A DNA stretch of 64,000 nucleotides from Bacillota bacterium (GCA_023436065.1 JAEZKU010000011.1:1-64000), one strand, 5' to 3'. Positions 9,146-18,063 are shown, numbered from the stretch's first letter. Notes: generated by a model not told the origin, from the sequence alone. Numbers and translations: made by a program.

Positions 9146-10165
9146 CTATATGATCATTTCATTGTCTTCGTGCAACTCTTTGGTTTCCTTAAAATATCCT
9201 GCCAGGATCATGGCACCAAAGGCAATAACCAGCGGAAACAGGGTGATATTTAGGTTGAACTCGGCATTCTTCAGCTGATTGGACATGAAAAACTGGAATA
9301 CATTCAAAGTCAGGTTGCTGAAGACAGTTACATAGACAGCATATTTCCCGGCGGTACTAAGCTTGGCAGCGGCCTGATATTCTTCTGTCTCCATATGATG
9401 GGAGGTCATCTCCTTGATTAGATGGACCGCTGCTACAAGGATATAGATTGCAAAAATCACAGGAAGGCCACTAAGTAAATAGTCAAGCACCACGACAAAT
9501 TGATTGAGGGAGAAACCTCCCTGGGGTGGCAGTATAGTCGAGAATAAGAGGGTGTTACCGGTATTGGCAGAGTATTGATCCAGAGAGGAAAAAAGCTCAT
9601 AGGTTGAGAAATAGCCAAACAGGAAAGTATATAAAGCGGCGAGTGCTTCAAGTATCATCTGCAGCCTTTTATTTAAGGATTGCTGATGATCTCCTTCCTC
9701 AACGATGGTCAATGTATCCAGCATACGAAGCATAAAGTAAGCCAGGCACAAGGAATAGAAGATGATGGCAAAAGCTAATTTGATCACATCCAACATGGAA
9801 GGATCAGCCAGATTTTGCGGTGCCCACTTTAGCATAAGCCCCGGATTGATGAAGTGATAGAGCATATAATAGCTAAAGAGGCTAATGACCGGCAGCAGAA
9901 GATCAATCTTCTGAAGTCCTGTTCTTACCCGCTTGATTAGAAGAATAAGGATCGGAGTGAGACAAAGCATTCCATAGAAGAACAGAGCCAGCAGATTCCC
10001 CACTGCTGAAGAAAGTGATAACCAGCGTAAGCCCTTTCCAAGCCAATCAAAGGGTAGGTATAATAATTCCATGGGACTCGAGAGCACGGCAACATAATAC
10101 ATGAGAGTAGCCAAACCAACGGAAACGATACCTTCCAGTACCAGCAATCTTCCCAACTTCTTCAT
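9146..10165 (-). CDS. DUF2975-type membrane protein
   Basis: A 339-aa integral membrane protein with about eight hydrophobic segments. It is about twice the usual DUF2975 length. The C-terminal part has the family pattern of paired helices followed by an acidic tail (FKETKELHEDNEMII). The role of DUF2975 proteins is unknown; coupling to a YozG-type regulator suggests a membrane signal passed to that repressor (inference). The ATG at 10165 has GGAGG at 9 bases, whereas the frame start (TTG, 10171) is only 3 bases from it. It is the first gene of the operon. Confidence 0.7.
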   Translation of the reverse strand: MKKLGRLLVLEGIVSVGLATLMYYVAVLSSPMELLYLPFDWLGKGLRWLSLSSAVGNLLALFFYGMLCLTPILILLIKRVRTGLQKIDLLLPVISLFSYYMLYHFINPGLMLKWAPQNLADPSMLDVIKLAFAIIFYSLCLAYFMLRMLDTLTIVEEGDHQQSLNKRLQMILEALAALYTFLFGYFSTYELFSSLDQYSANTGNTLLFSTILPPQGGFSLNQFVVVLDYLLSGLPVIFAIYILVAAVHLIKEMTSHHMETEEYQAAAKLSTAGKYAVYVTVFSNLTLNVFQFFMSNQLKNAEFNLNITLFPLVIAFGAMILAGYFKETKELHEDNEMII

Positions 10166-10194
10166 AGTCAATATCCTCCATAATTATTGTTTTG

Positions 10195-10228
10195 CGATAA
10201 TTATATGACGAAAATTATCGTTTGTCAA
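10195..10228 (-). promoter_or_regulatory. Consensus promoter overlapped by an operator-like inverted repeat
   Basis: On the minus strand there is a perfect TTGACA (10228-10223), a 17-base spacer and a perfect TATAAT (10205-10200). The arms CGATAATT (10195-10202) and AATTATCG (10213-10220), with a 10-base gap, lie across the -10 box and spacer. Such a placement would let a bound protein block RNA polymerase. The YozG-like protein encoded in the operon is the obvious candidate (inference). Confidence 0.7.
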
Positions 10229-10276
10229 TAATAATGCTAAAATATACCAACCATATAAGGTGAATTGAAGCGCGAG

Positions 10277-10396
10277 TTTCCCGTTTGAAAGCCGAAAGTC
10301 CCGTTTTGTAAAAGAGATTCCATTTTTGTAAACGAATTTCCCGATTTATAATTCATAATCCCACTTTGTAAACAACTTTCCCAGCTAAGGTATTGA
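10277..10396. repeat. Six degenerate tandem repeats with exact 20-bp period
   Basis: Units start at 10277, 10297, 10317, 10337, 10357 and 10377, each beginning with a variant of TTTCCC and most carrying TTTGTAAA at mid-unit; a rough consensus is TTTCCCGTTTTGTAAACGAA. There are no unique spacers, so it is not CRISPR. The array lies between the DUF2975 operon promoter and the IS30 transposase. Arrays of this sort resemble the multiple terminal transposase-binding repeats of IS21-type elements, but no IS21 gene is present (inference). Confidence 0.6.
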
Positions 10397-10555
10397 TTTT
10401 CTAAAATATTTGATATAATAGCGTTACAGATTCATAATTTAGAGCATCAAAATAAGAGGTCGGTTCACGGTCGAAAATTTTTGTAATCGGAAAATCCACC
10501 CCGTTTCTGCGTATATTTATTACGTTGCTGATGGCATTTGCTCTTTTTTATGTAA

Positions 10556-11848
10556 TTACTTTTTAAGAAGTTTCGGCTTCAGTATGATGTCTTCGGCAGG
10601 AACCGGAGTACAACACAGCTGGTGCAGTATCGATTCTTCGTGATAAAAGCTGAACGCTTCGTATGGGGTACGGTTGTTCAGCTTTTTTCTTTTATATGAA
10701 TTTATGTGGTTCATCATGAGAAAGATATCCTCTTGTGTTAGATTATCGAATGAGGTTCCTTTGGGCAGGATCCTGCGTATTAACTCATGGTTTACCTCTA
10801 TGGCACCTTTTTGGTAAGGACAGCTTGGATCACAATAGAACACATTTGTTCTTCTGATTAAGGATTTACCAAACTCAAGCTCTTTCGGATTAGAAAACTC
10901 GCTTCCATTATCCGTAAGAATAACAGGGAACAACCGTTTGAAAACTTTATCACCCAAGATCTTATATAGACCTTCAATGATATCAATCACCGATTGAGAA
11001 GTATTAGCTTCTCTGATAAAGGCAAGCATCAGGCTGGTTTCAACGAAGTGTATAGTTAATAAAACTTTTCCACCCTTTTCTCCTATAATAGAATCCATCT
11101 GCACCACAGGTAAATCAGGACTTACTGCGATAAATGCTTTGTAGTCCTCATAGGTACGACCAATACGACATCCCTTGTCCACCTTGAATTCAGGCCTTTT
11201 ATAATGAGGGCGCCTTTTTACCTTTGTTGGAAGATCAATATTTCTTATATCGAATAAACAGGCATCAATGTAATTGTAAAGAGTCTTCTCGCTGCACATG
11301 AGCTCATTAACATAGTGTATATAAACCTGATGTACAGACTGACCATTTTTTATCAGTGGTGTAATTAGCTTGTTAATTCGCTGGAGCTCCTTTTCGTTGG
11401 CCAGGATACCGCTTCTTGCTTCAGATAGTTGTTCTGAGTAGGCTATATGAGCATCGGCAGCATCGTATATATACTTTTTCAAGGTGCATTTGTATAACTG
11501 ACTACATCCATTACAGACATAAGGGGGCTTGAATCTTGTCCGGCATATTTCTTCAATAAAATCAGTACATTTATCGTTACAAGATGGACATAGTTTGCAA
11601 TAATTAGTTGCGCGGCGATGGCAATCCTTACCGCAGATGCCTGAATATTTACAATATGCCCTATGTCTGCAGGCATTATAGCTCCAACCGGGAGAACCAC
11701 TTTTCCTTTCATAGGAATGTTTCTTGATCTCCTTGGCAATGGTAGTTCGATCTTTTCCAAGCATTTTTCCAATTTGGCCAAAGGACAGATTCTCTTTTAA
11801 ACCTGATGCGATAAAAAGGCGATCTTCATATGATAAAAATTTAGACAT
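10556..11848 (-). CDS. IS30-family transposase
   Basis: A 430-aa transposase, complete. The N terminus has the IS30 helix-turn-helix (LSFGQIGKMLGKDRTTIAKE), followed by a Cys-rich region (about residues 60-121) that may bind zinc. The DDE catalytic triad is visible: Asp252 in VVQMDSIIG, Asp313 in LTDNGSEF and Glu351 in KGAIEVNHELIRR. No frameshift is seen, so the element may be active. I could not find convincing terminal inverted repeats or a target-site duplication in the flanking 300 bases on either side, so the mobile-element boundaries are not given. Confidence 0.9.
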   Translation of the reverse strand: MSKFLSYEDRLFIASGLKENLSFGQIGKMLGKDRTTIAKEIKKHSYERKSGSPGWSYNACRHRAYCKYSGICGKDCHRRATNYCKLCPSCNDKCTDFIEEICRTRFKPPYVCNGCSQLYKCTLKKYIYDAADAHIAYSEQLSEARSGILANEKELQRINKLITPLIKNGQSVHQVYIHYVNELMCSEKTLYNYIDACLFDIRNIDLPTKVKRRPHYKRPEFKVDKGCRIGRTYEDYKAFIAVSPDLPVVQMDSIIGEKGGKVLLTIHFVETSLMLAFIREANTSQSVIDIIEGLYKILGDKVFKRLFPVILTDNGSEFSNPKELEFGKSLIRRTNVFYCDPSCPYQKGAIEVNHELIRRILPKGTSFDNLTQEDIFLMMNHINSYKRKKLNNRTPYEAFSFYHEESILHQLCCTPVPAEDIILKPKLLKK

Positions 11849-11910
11849 GGCAGTTCCTCCTAATCTGCCACCAGCTTATTCATTGTACTAGGTTAAGTTA
11901 AAGGAGACAA

Positions 11911-11944
11911 ATAAAAAGAAGGCTAATCAAAACGACTAACCTTC
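11911..11944 (-). terminator. Intrinsic terminator of the metF/metH operon
   Basis: Read on the minus strand, GAAGGTTAGTC and GATTAGCCTTC form a stem with a short loop and are followed by TTTTTATTT. It lies about 185 bases beyond the metH stop and on the right strand for it. It may also insulate the operon from the IS30 gene. Confidence 0.65.
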
Positions 11945-12127
11945 CTGTAATTCAGTTTGTGAGGTGAAAATCTATACTCACCTATACAATAGATATTTTA
12001 TTAATCTTAGAGTAAATCAACTATCAACTATGGAATTTTAATTTACAATTAAGGATGGTTATATCATTAATGACCTAATAACCTAATAACCACATATAAC
12101 GCAGTAATCTTTTACGAGATAATTTTT

Positions 12128-14644
12128 TTATGATGGTGCCCCCGTCATACGCTTTACCAACTCAACTGCTGATTGGGCATCCTCTGAATAGCCATCCGCA
12201 TGGATTTCGTCAGCATAGCTTTGTGTGACCACTGCACCGCCTATGATAATCTTCGAAGTGACACCCATTTCCTTCGCCAGCTCCACAACCCTCTTCATCT
12301 CAACCATTGTAGTGGTCATCAAAGCGGAAAGGCCTATGATATCAGCATTCACCTCCTTAGCTGTACGAAGGATCTTTTCTGTCGGTACATCCTTCCCAAG
12401 GTCGATTACCCGGTAACCATAATTCTTGAGCATCAAAGCCACCAAATTCTTACCAATGTCATGGATATCACCGGATACGGTTGCTATCACGACAGTTCCC
12501 TTATCCTCAGCTTTTCCACCCTCCTGAAGCTTTGGTTCCAGGTAGTCGATCGCAAGCTTCATCGTCTCTGCTCCGGCGATTAGCTGAGGCAGGAAGTAAA
12601 TCTGTCGTTCATAGAGACTTCCAACCTCATTGATGGCAGGGATTAACACCTGTTCAATCAGCTTCTTCGGTGAAATTTGACCTTTCTCCAGTGCTTCTTC
12701 CACCAATGAAATGATATTCTTTTTATTTCCTTTCACTACCGCCTGGTAAACTGCTTGCTCAACATCCTTTCCCAACGTGGGTACCTTATCTGCACCGGCG
12801 TTGACCTTACCGGCTGAATTCTCCTTGATCACCCCTTCTGTCTTAGGAGATGCTTCTGCTCCCGCAGATATGTGGGTTGGCCGTGTGGTTGCCCTGTCAA
12901 TGTAGCGCTGTGGAGCATCCTCGACTGCACGAAGCAGGTCAGCTGCCAGAGAAGTATTCATCAGCAGATCCTGTGATGGGTTGGCAATAGCCATCGTAAG
13001 TCCCGTCTGAATGGCAAAGGCAAGGAAGGTACTGTTGATGAATTGTCGTTCCGGTAATCCAAAAGAAATATTGGATAATCCAACGATAGTCGCGATACCC
13101 AGCTCCTGTCTGCAATAACGGATGGTCTCTAAAGCTTCCTTGGCTGCGACAGAATTGGCACCGACTGTCGTCACCAGTCCATCGACAATGATATCCTCCT
13201 TGGTTAAGCCAAATTCCTGTGCCCTGCCGAGAATTTTGCTTATGATTTCCTTCTTTTCCTGAAGATCCTTAGGCAACCCCTGATCAGAAAGAGGCAGAAG
13301 TATGAACATCGCACCATATTTTTTGGCGATAGGAATCAGTTTCTCAAACTTTTCCTTCTCAAGAGAAATGGAATTGATCAATGCACGTCCGGGATACAGG
13401 CGTAGTGCGGCTTCGATGACTGAAATATGACTAGAGTCAATACTGAGCGGCAGCTTACCGGCCTCCAAAGCCTCCTGCATAACCAGTAACATGATCTCAT
13501 TCTCATCAATACCGTTCATTCCGACATTGATATCCAGAATAGAGGCACCCAGTTCCGCCTGTTCTGAAGCCATTTCCCTAACTATATCAGTCCGTCCTGC
13601 CTTCAGCTCCTCCTTAAGTGCGTTCTTACCAGTAGGATTAATACGTTCTCCCACCACCAAAAAAGGGCCGTCCAGAGGAATCTCAACTGTCATGGTCTCA
13701 GTCGTTAATGCCCTGATATGGGTATTGCTGATGACATTCGTGGGTCTACCCTGAGCTCTGTCAGCAAGTACTCGTATATGCTGTGGTGTCGTACCGCAGC
13801 AGCCGCCGACAATATCAGCTCCTGCCTTAAGAAGCTTCTCCATCCCCTCAGCAAATTCCTCCGGATCCATCGGGAAATGGGTATGTCCGTCCACCAACTG
13901 AGGAATTCCGGCATTGGGTTTCGCCATTATCGGAACATACGCATATTCCTTCATTTCTCGTACCAGCTCTGCCATTTTATCCGGACCGGTGGAACAGTTA
14001 ATGCCTATTGCATCTGCCCCCATGCTCTGCAGTACGATGACCGCTGTCTTCGGATCTGTTCCATAAAGAGTCCTTCCGTTCTCTTGATAGGTAAGTGATA
14101 CCATCACGGGCAGGTCACAGGATTCCTTCACCGCAAGCAGTGCAGCTCTGCATTCCTGAAGGCTCATCATTGTCTCGACCACCACCAGATCCACACCGTT
14201 AGGCAGAATATAGCTTAATTGTTCCTTATATACTTCCACCAGCTCCTCAAAGGGCATGCTTCCCACAGGTTGCACCTGTACACCGGTCATAGTAAGGTCT
14301 GCAGCGATATATACCCTTCTGGGATTTTGCGTAGCACTACGGTATTGCTCAACCGCCTTCTTTGATACTTCCACCAAGCCCTGATTGATCTCCCTGATCC
14401 TGTCTTCCAGTCCGTATTCTTCTAGCTTGATACGGTTTGCTGTAAAGGTTGGAGCAAGGATGATATCTGAACCGGACTCCAAGAACTCCCTTTGAAGCTC
14501 CGTACATATTTCAGGGTGACTAAGGATCCATTCCTCGGGGCATACACCGATAGGCATTCCCCGTTTTTGCAGATTACTTCCGGTTGCACCGTCCATAATC
14601 GTAATTTTTGATTTGACTAATTCTAAAAATCCCTCTCTTGTCAT
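12128..14644 (-). CDS. metH: Cobalamin-dependent methionine synthase lacking the reactivation domain
   Basis: An 838-aa cytosolic enzyme transferring the methyl of 5-methyl-THF to homocysteine via cobalamin. Domains in order: homocysteine/zinc module (1-300; Cys217, Cys282, Cys283), pterin-binding module (about 320-580; VGERINPTGK), an Ala/Gly-rich linker (about 585-625), the four-helix cap (640-705) and the B12-binding module with Asp726-x-His728-x-x-Gly731. Full-length MetH is about 1200 residues; the C-terminal AdoMet-dependent reactivation domain is absent, as in many anaerobes. It lies 14 bases after the MTHFR fusion gene, so the two are one operon. SD AAAGGG precedes the start. Confidence 0.92.
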   Translation of the reverse strand: MTREGFLELVKSKITIMDGATGSNLQKRGMPIGVCPEEWILSHPEICTELQREFLESGSDIILAPTFTANRIKLEEYGLEDRIREINQGLVEVSKKAVEQYRSATQNPRRVYIAADLTMTGVQVQPVGSMPFEELVEVYKEQLSYILPNGVDLVVVETMMSLQECRAALLAVKESCDLPVMVSLTYQENGRTLYGTDPKTAVIVLQSMGADAIGINCSTGPDKMAELVREMKEYAYVPIMAKPNAGIPQLVDGHTHFPMDPEEFAEGMEKLLKAGADIVGGCCGTTPQHIRVLADRAQGRPTNVISNTHIRALTTETMTVEIPLDGPFLVVGERINPTGKNALKEELKAGRTDIVREMASEQAELGASILDINVGMNGIDENEIMLLVMQEALEAGKLPLSIDSSHISVIEAALRLYPGRALINSISLEKEKFEKLIPIAKKYGAMFILLPLSDQGLPKDLQEKKEIISKILGRAQEFGLTKEDIIVDGLVTTVGANSVAAKEALETIRYCRQELGIATIVGLSNISFGLPERQFINSTFLAFAIQTGLTMAIANPSQDLLMNTSLAADLLRAVEDAPQRYIDRATTRPTHISAGAEASPKTEGVIKENSAGKVNAGADKVPTLGKDVEQAVYQAVVKGNKKNIISLVEEALEKGQISPKKLIEQVLIPAINEVGSLYERQIYFLPQLIAGAETMKLAIDYLEPKLQEGGKAEDKGTVVIATVSGDIHDIGKNLVALMLKNYGYRVIDLGKDVPTEKILRTAKEVNADIIGLSALMTTTMVEMKRVVELAKEMGVTSKIIIGGAVVTQSYADEIHADGYSEDAQSAVELVKRMTGAPS

Positions 14645-14658
14645 AAATCCAACCCTTT

Positions 14659-16449
14659 CTATCGTAATATCTTATCGAGTAGACTAACCCGGTTAAAGGG
14701 AAGCATGAAATAATAACCGTCTGCAACCGGCTCAAGAAATTCGATCACTTCCCTCGCGATTGCTGCACCGACATTTTCTGCTTCTTCCCTGGTCATATCA
14801 GCCCGATATCTTGCAATAATCTCCTCCGGTATCTTAATCTGCCCCATCTCATTCCTGATAAAGCAGGCATTACGGTAGCTGACAAGCGGCATGATGCCGC
14901 ATAAAATCTTCGTATCAACCCTTTCCTTAATCTGTCTGATTCTCTCGGCATCCTCTCTGGAATAGATGGGTTGTGTCAGAAAATATTTACATCCGGCATC
15001 AATCTTACGCTGCATCCGTTCCACAACCTTATCGATCATTCCCCTGCCATGATTCAATGCTCCTCCATAGCAGATCGGATCAGCTGCAAAATGCTCCGTA
15101 TTCATCTCCTTCACGTAATCCATCAGCTGAATCGAATTATAATCAAATACTGCAGTCGTCGAAATACGGCTTTCTCCAGGAACCGGATCTCCGGTCACCA
15201 GCAGCAGATTACGGATACCGTGAATATATGCACCCAACAGGACGGACCGCATGGATATCATATTCCGGTCCCTGCAGCAAAGGTGAGGCATGACCGTTAG
15301 TTTCGTCTCCTCCGCTATCTTGATACCCATTAACAGCGAATCCACCCGGCTCCTTCCCATCGGTGAGTCTGCAAAAGTAATCACATCAGCCCCGCTTTTC
15401 TTTACAGCATGGGCACATTCCATAATCTGATCAATATTGACATCATAGGGCGGATCAAGCTCAACCGCAATCACCTTTTTCCCTTCCCTCATCAAGCGAT
15501 AGAATTCATTTTCCCTGACAGGTTTGCTATCCTCCGGATTGGTGATATGTACCCTCCGGGCAGCAACCGGCTTTGACTTATTCTGCAATCTATCCACGAT
15601 TGATGCGATATATTCCGGAGTTGTTCCACAACAACCACCTAAAATATCCACTCCCAGAGCAGAAATCTTCTCCATATTGTCAGTAAAATATCTCGCATTG
15701 TCCATGAACACCATACGGTTTTGCATCTGCTCAGGATATCCGGCATTCGGGGATATATAGATCAATTGATCCGCAGGCAGTGTGATATTTTGAAGCAGCT
15801 TAAGCATATGTCCGGAACCAACACCGCAGTTCAGACCGCAGGCATCGATCGGAAGCTCCGAGCTTATCCTGTCAAGAATACGCTCAGCACGGATACCAGC
15901 TGCCGTATATCCGTTTTTATTGACGCAGAAGCTCACCATCACAAACATCTTGGGTGCCTTCTCTTTAATATAAGGTACTAGCTTTTCTATATAATGCATA
16001 CTTGCAAAGGTTTCAAAATGTATGCCGTCCAATCCTGCCTCAATAAACAGATCACAGATAAGCTGATACTCCTCCAAAATCTTCTGTTCCTGAGTCTCAG
16101 AATCCTCCGGAATTGGACCGATATCTCCGAGAAGCCATACCGGTGCGTTCCCCTCCTGCATCCATTCTGCGACGCAGGTCTGGGCCAGCTCACAGGCCAT
16201 TCTTATGATCTCTTTCTGCTCCTTGACACTGCACCGAAGCATTGTACGATTTGCAGCAAAGGTATTAGTTCTGAGAAGCCGTGCACCGGAGGACAGATAC
16301 TCCGTATGGATTTGCTTGATAGTATCAGGATCCGTCAGGTTAGCCAACTCAGATACTCCCCCCGGAATACCGGAAATACTACTGTAATAGGTCCCCATAG
16401 AGCCATCAGCAATTAACTGATGCTCCTGCAGATATTCTTTTATATTCAT
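14659..16449 (-). CDS. Bifunctional homocysteine S-methyltransferase / methylenetetrahydrofolate reductase
   Basis: A 596-aa fusion enzyme of the YitJ type. Residues 1-290 form a homocysteine methyltransferase barrel with zinc-binding Cys208, Cys273 and Cys274 (GGCCGTTPEY). Residues about 320-596 form the MTHFR flavoprotein barrel that reduces 5,10-methylene-THF to 5-methyl-THF (EFYRLMREGKKVIAVELDPP, LLVTGDP, FLTQPIYSRED). It supplies the methyl donor used by the downstream MetH. SD AGGAG lies 6 bases from the ATG. No SAM riboswitch was seen in the leader. Confidence 0.9.
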   Translation of the reverse strand: MNIKEYLQEHQLIADGSMGTYYSSISGIPGGVSELANLTDPDTIKQIHTEYLSSGARLLRTNTFAANRTMLRCSVKEQKEIIRMACELAQTCVAEWMQEGNAPVWLLGDIGPIPEDSETQEQKILEEYQLICDLFIEAGLDGIHFETFASMHYIEKLVPYIKEKAPKMFVMVSFCVNKNGYTAAGIRAERILDRISSELPIDACGLNCGVGSGHMLKLLQNITLPADQLIYISPNAGYPEQMQNRMVFMDNARYFTDNMEKISALGVDILGGCCGTTPEYIASIVDRLQNKSKPVAARRVHITNPEDSKPVRENEFYRLMREGKKVIAVELDPPYDVNIDQIMECAHAVKKSGADVITFADSPMGRSRVDSLLMGIKIAEETKLTVMPHLCCRDRNMISMRSVLLGAYIHGIRNLLLVTGDPVPGESRISTTAVFDYNSIQLMDYVKEMNTEHFAADPICYGGALNHGRGMIDKVVERMQRKIDAGCKYFLTQPIYSREDAERIRQIKERVDTKILCGIMPLVSYRNACFIRNEMGQIKIPEEIIARYRADMTREEAENVGAAIAREVIEFLEPVADGYYFMLPFNRVSLLDKILR

Positions 16450-16503
16450 TGATTTCTCCTGTATACAATTTATTACTTTATTGCATTAAAGTAGTTGTCC
16501 CTT

Positions 16504-16532
16504 ATTATATCTCATTCCGTTCTCTATCTCAA
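16504..16532 (-). promoter_or_regulatory. Promoter of the metF/metH operon
   Basis: On the minus strand, TTGAGA (16532-16527) and TATAAT (16509-16504) have 17-base spacing. The leader of about 50 bases holds only a small hairpin (TACTTTA/TAAAGTA), with no S-box architecture. Confidence 0.65.
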
Positions 16533-16603
16533 GCATTTTCACGACGAAAATAATATGGTATAATGATCCTTGAAAATTCTTATTCACGAACGGAGCAAGC
16601 TCA

Positions 16604-17005
16604 ATGAAGAAAACCCGAGGAAAAATATTCACGATACTGATACCGTTAATCTTATTTCTACTTTACCTTTTGAAGGATAGTCTTTTTTCACTCTTGACCC
16701 TTCTTCCTCCCTGTTTTCTTTATTCTCATTTTCACCTTTACTGCCCAGCCTGCGGTAATACCCGCAGCCTGTCTGCTCTGTTACAGGGGAACTTATTACA
16801 AGCACTAAGTTATAACATCGTCCCCTTTCTCGTACTGCTCATAGCGTTAGCAGGGTATGTTGAACTTGCCACTTACAGCTTCGGGACGCACAAGCGTCTC
16901 TTACCACGAAGGCTTTCCGTATATATCTTTCTTATTATCTTAATATTCCTCTATCTGTTACTTAGAAATTTCATCCCGTTCCTGTCACCGGGATTATATC
17001 GCTAG
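16604..17005 (+). CDS. DUF2752 membrane protein
   Basis: A 133-aa small membrane protein with about three to four hydrophobic segments. It carries the DUF2752 signature CPACGNTRSLSALLQGN followed by the ALSYN element. The paired cysteines in CPAC may bind a metal or form a disulfide. The function is unknown. A TATAAT at 16559-16564 with a weak -35 (TTTTCA) lies 40 bases upstream, and GGAG precedes the ATG. It is convergent with the DUF4190-like gene. Confidence 0.8.
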   Translation: MKKTRGKIFTILIPLILFLLYLLKDSLFSLLTLLPPCFLYSHFHLYCPACGNTRSLSALLQGNLLQALSYNIVPFLVLLIALAGYVELATYSFGTHKRLLPRRLSVYIFLIILIFLYLLLRNFIPFLSPGLYR

Positions 17006-17024
17006 CCCATTCGCTTATATATAG

Positions 17025-17077
17025 AAATAAGGCTGTAACGAAACAACTACCTGTCTCGCTACAGCCTTTCCTTATTT
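17025..17077. terminator. Bidirectional terminator between convergent genes
   Basis: AAGGCTGTAACGA and TCGCTACAGCCTT form a 13-bp stem with one mismatch. Outer AAATAAGG/CCTTATTT extends it. It lies between the DUF2752 gene and the DUF4190-like gene. Confidence 0.8.
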
Positions 17078-17083
17078 AAGCTT

Positions 17084-17722
17084 TTAATATACAGAAGTCT
17101 CTACATCATTATAGAATTCATCATAGAATTCCTTATAATAATTCATGAACTCACTGTTAGTGGAGAACATATAGGCAGAGAAAACAACTAAGAGAATACA
17201 GATCAAAATAGTTGCTGCTCCGATAATAATACCGATGATCGCTAAGGATCTGCCCTCCTTTTTCTTCTTCAAAACAATAATACCCAGAATGATACTTGTG
17301 ATAGAGAGCGGCAGTGAGATAAACCAACAGCAGCTGATCAACAGACCTATGATGCCGCAGACCAGTGATGCAACCGCCATGGAATTACTGCCCTTTGGTT
17401 CCTGATATTGATACTGGTTTTGGCCATATGGATTCTGATTATATTGATTGTATCCATAAGAGTTCTGATTATACTGCTGATTCTGAGAATAATTCTGTTG
17501 CCCGTATTGCCCCTGATTGTTCTGAGGATAACCCTGAAGGTTATTCGAATGTAGATTATTCGGCAAAGGCTGATCCTGTGGCTTTTGATATCCCGGCTGT
17601 TCATATCCGGTATGCTCACTTTGAGCCTGACCATTGTCGACCGGCTGCTGCCCCGAACCAGCGGGCTGATTATCCTGGTTGCCATTGTTTGGATTGTAGT
17701 ATGGATTATTATTCTCTTCCAT
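17084..17722 (-). CDS. DUF4190-like membrane protein with Asn/Gln/Tyr-rich N terminus
   Basis: A 212-aa protein. Residues 1-110 are low complexity, rich in Asn, Gln, Tyr, Gly and Pro with repeats such as YNQN and GQNQYQ, and probably disordered. Residues about 115-195 hold two hydrophobic segments of the DUF4190 type (MAVASLVCGIIGLL, then SLAIIGIIIGAATILICI). A short acidic extracellular or cytoplasmic tail follows. The function is unknown; such proteins are often annotated only by the domain. SD GGGGG lies just upstream of the ATG. It is monocistronic. Confidence 0.75.
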   Translation of the reverse strand: MEENNNPYYNPNNGNQDNQPAGSGQQPVDNGQAQSEHTGYEQPGYQKPQDQPLPNNLHSNNLQGYPQNNQGQYGQQNYSQNQQYNQNSYGYNQYNQNPYGQNQYQYQEPKGSNSMAVASLVCGIIGLLISCCWFISLPLSITSIILGIIVLKKKKEGRSLAIIGIIIGAATILICILLVVFSAYMFSTNSEFMNYYKEFYDEFYNDVETSVY

Positions 17723-17908
17723 GTAATATCCCCCTTATGAATAAAATGTTCTGCTGTAATATTTCCATATTTCGCAGATTTTGCTAAAATCATCCTAACA
17801 TACATTAATATCTTATTCAATACATATTATTATTTTCTAAACCTTCTGAGAACATACCCTAAGCGATAATTTATTTTTATTCCTGTGGTATATTTTCCTA
17901 TTAATTTA

Positions 17909-17937
17909 TTGACTAAATTAATGTAATACAATATAAT
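17909..17937 (+). promoter_or_regulatory. Promoter of the fucose isomerase-like gene
   Basis: TTGACT (17909-17914), a 17-base spacer and TATAAT (17932-17937). Transcription would start near 17944 and give a leader of about 125 bases. Confidence 0.7.
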
Positions 17938-17962
17938 AATCTGTAGAATATGAGCCAGGCAT

Positions 17963-18063
17963 CGGGAGAGGTAATCCTCCCGTTCAAGGTGAATAATTTT
18001 TACTATTTAAAGGAGGCATATCCTCCTTTGAATGTAACAACAATTTTTACTAATTGAAGGAGG
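17963..18063 (+). promoter_or_regulatory. Leader with two SD-like hairpins and a duplicated SD segment
   Basis: The leader of the isomerase-like gene contains CGGGAG/CTCCCG (17963-17982) and AAAGGAGG/CCTCCTTT with a 5-base loop (18009-18029). A direct repeat of about 24 bases (17993-18016 and 18040-18063, offset 47) carries AATTTTTACTA followed by AAGGAGG. The second copy is the real SD; the first copy is buried in the hairpin and is followed by ATGTAA, a start codon with an immediate stop. Together with the 17723-17908 stretch this fills the gap before the gene; nothing else was seen. Confidence 0.6.

Noticed and set aside
10277..10396. Possible CRISPR array
   Set aside because: Repeats are contiguous and degenerate, with no unique spacers and no cas genes in the window.
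12225..14098. Plus-strand ORFs across metH
   Set aside because: Reverse-strand shadows of a well-conserved gene with no family resemblance of their own.
16450..16560. SAM riboswitch (S-box) before the methionine operon
   Set aside because: The leader is only about 50 bases with one small hairpin; the S-box core and terminator are absent.
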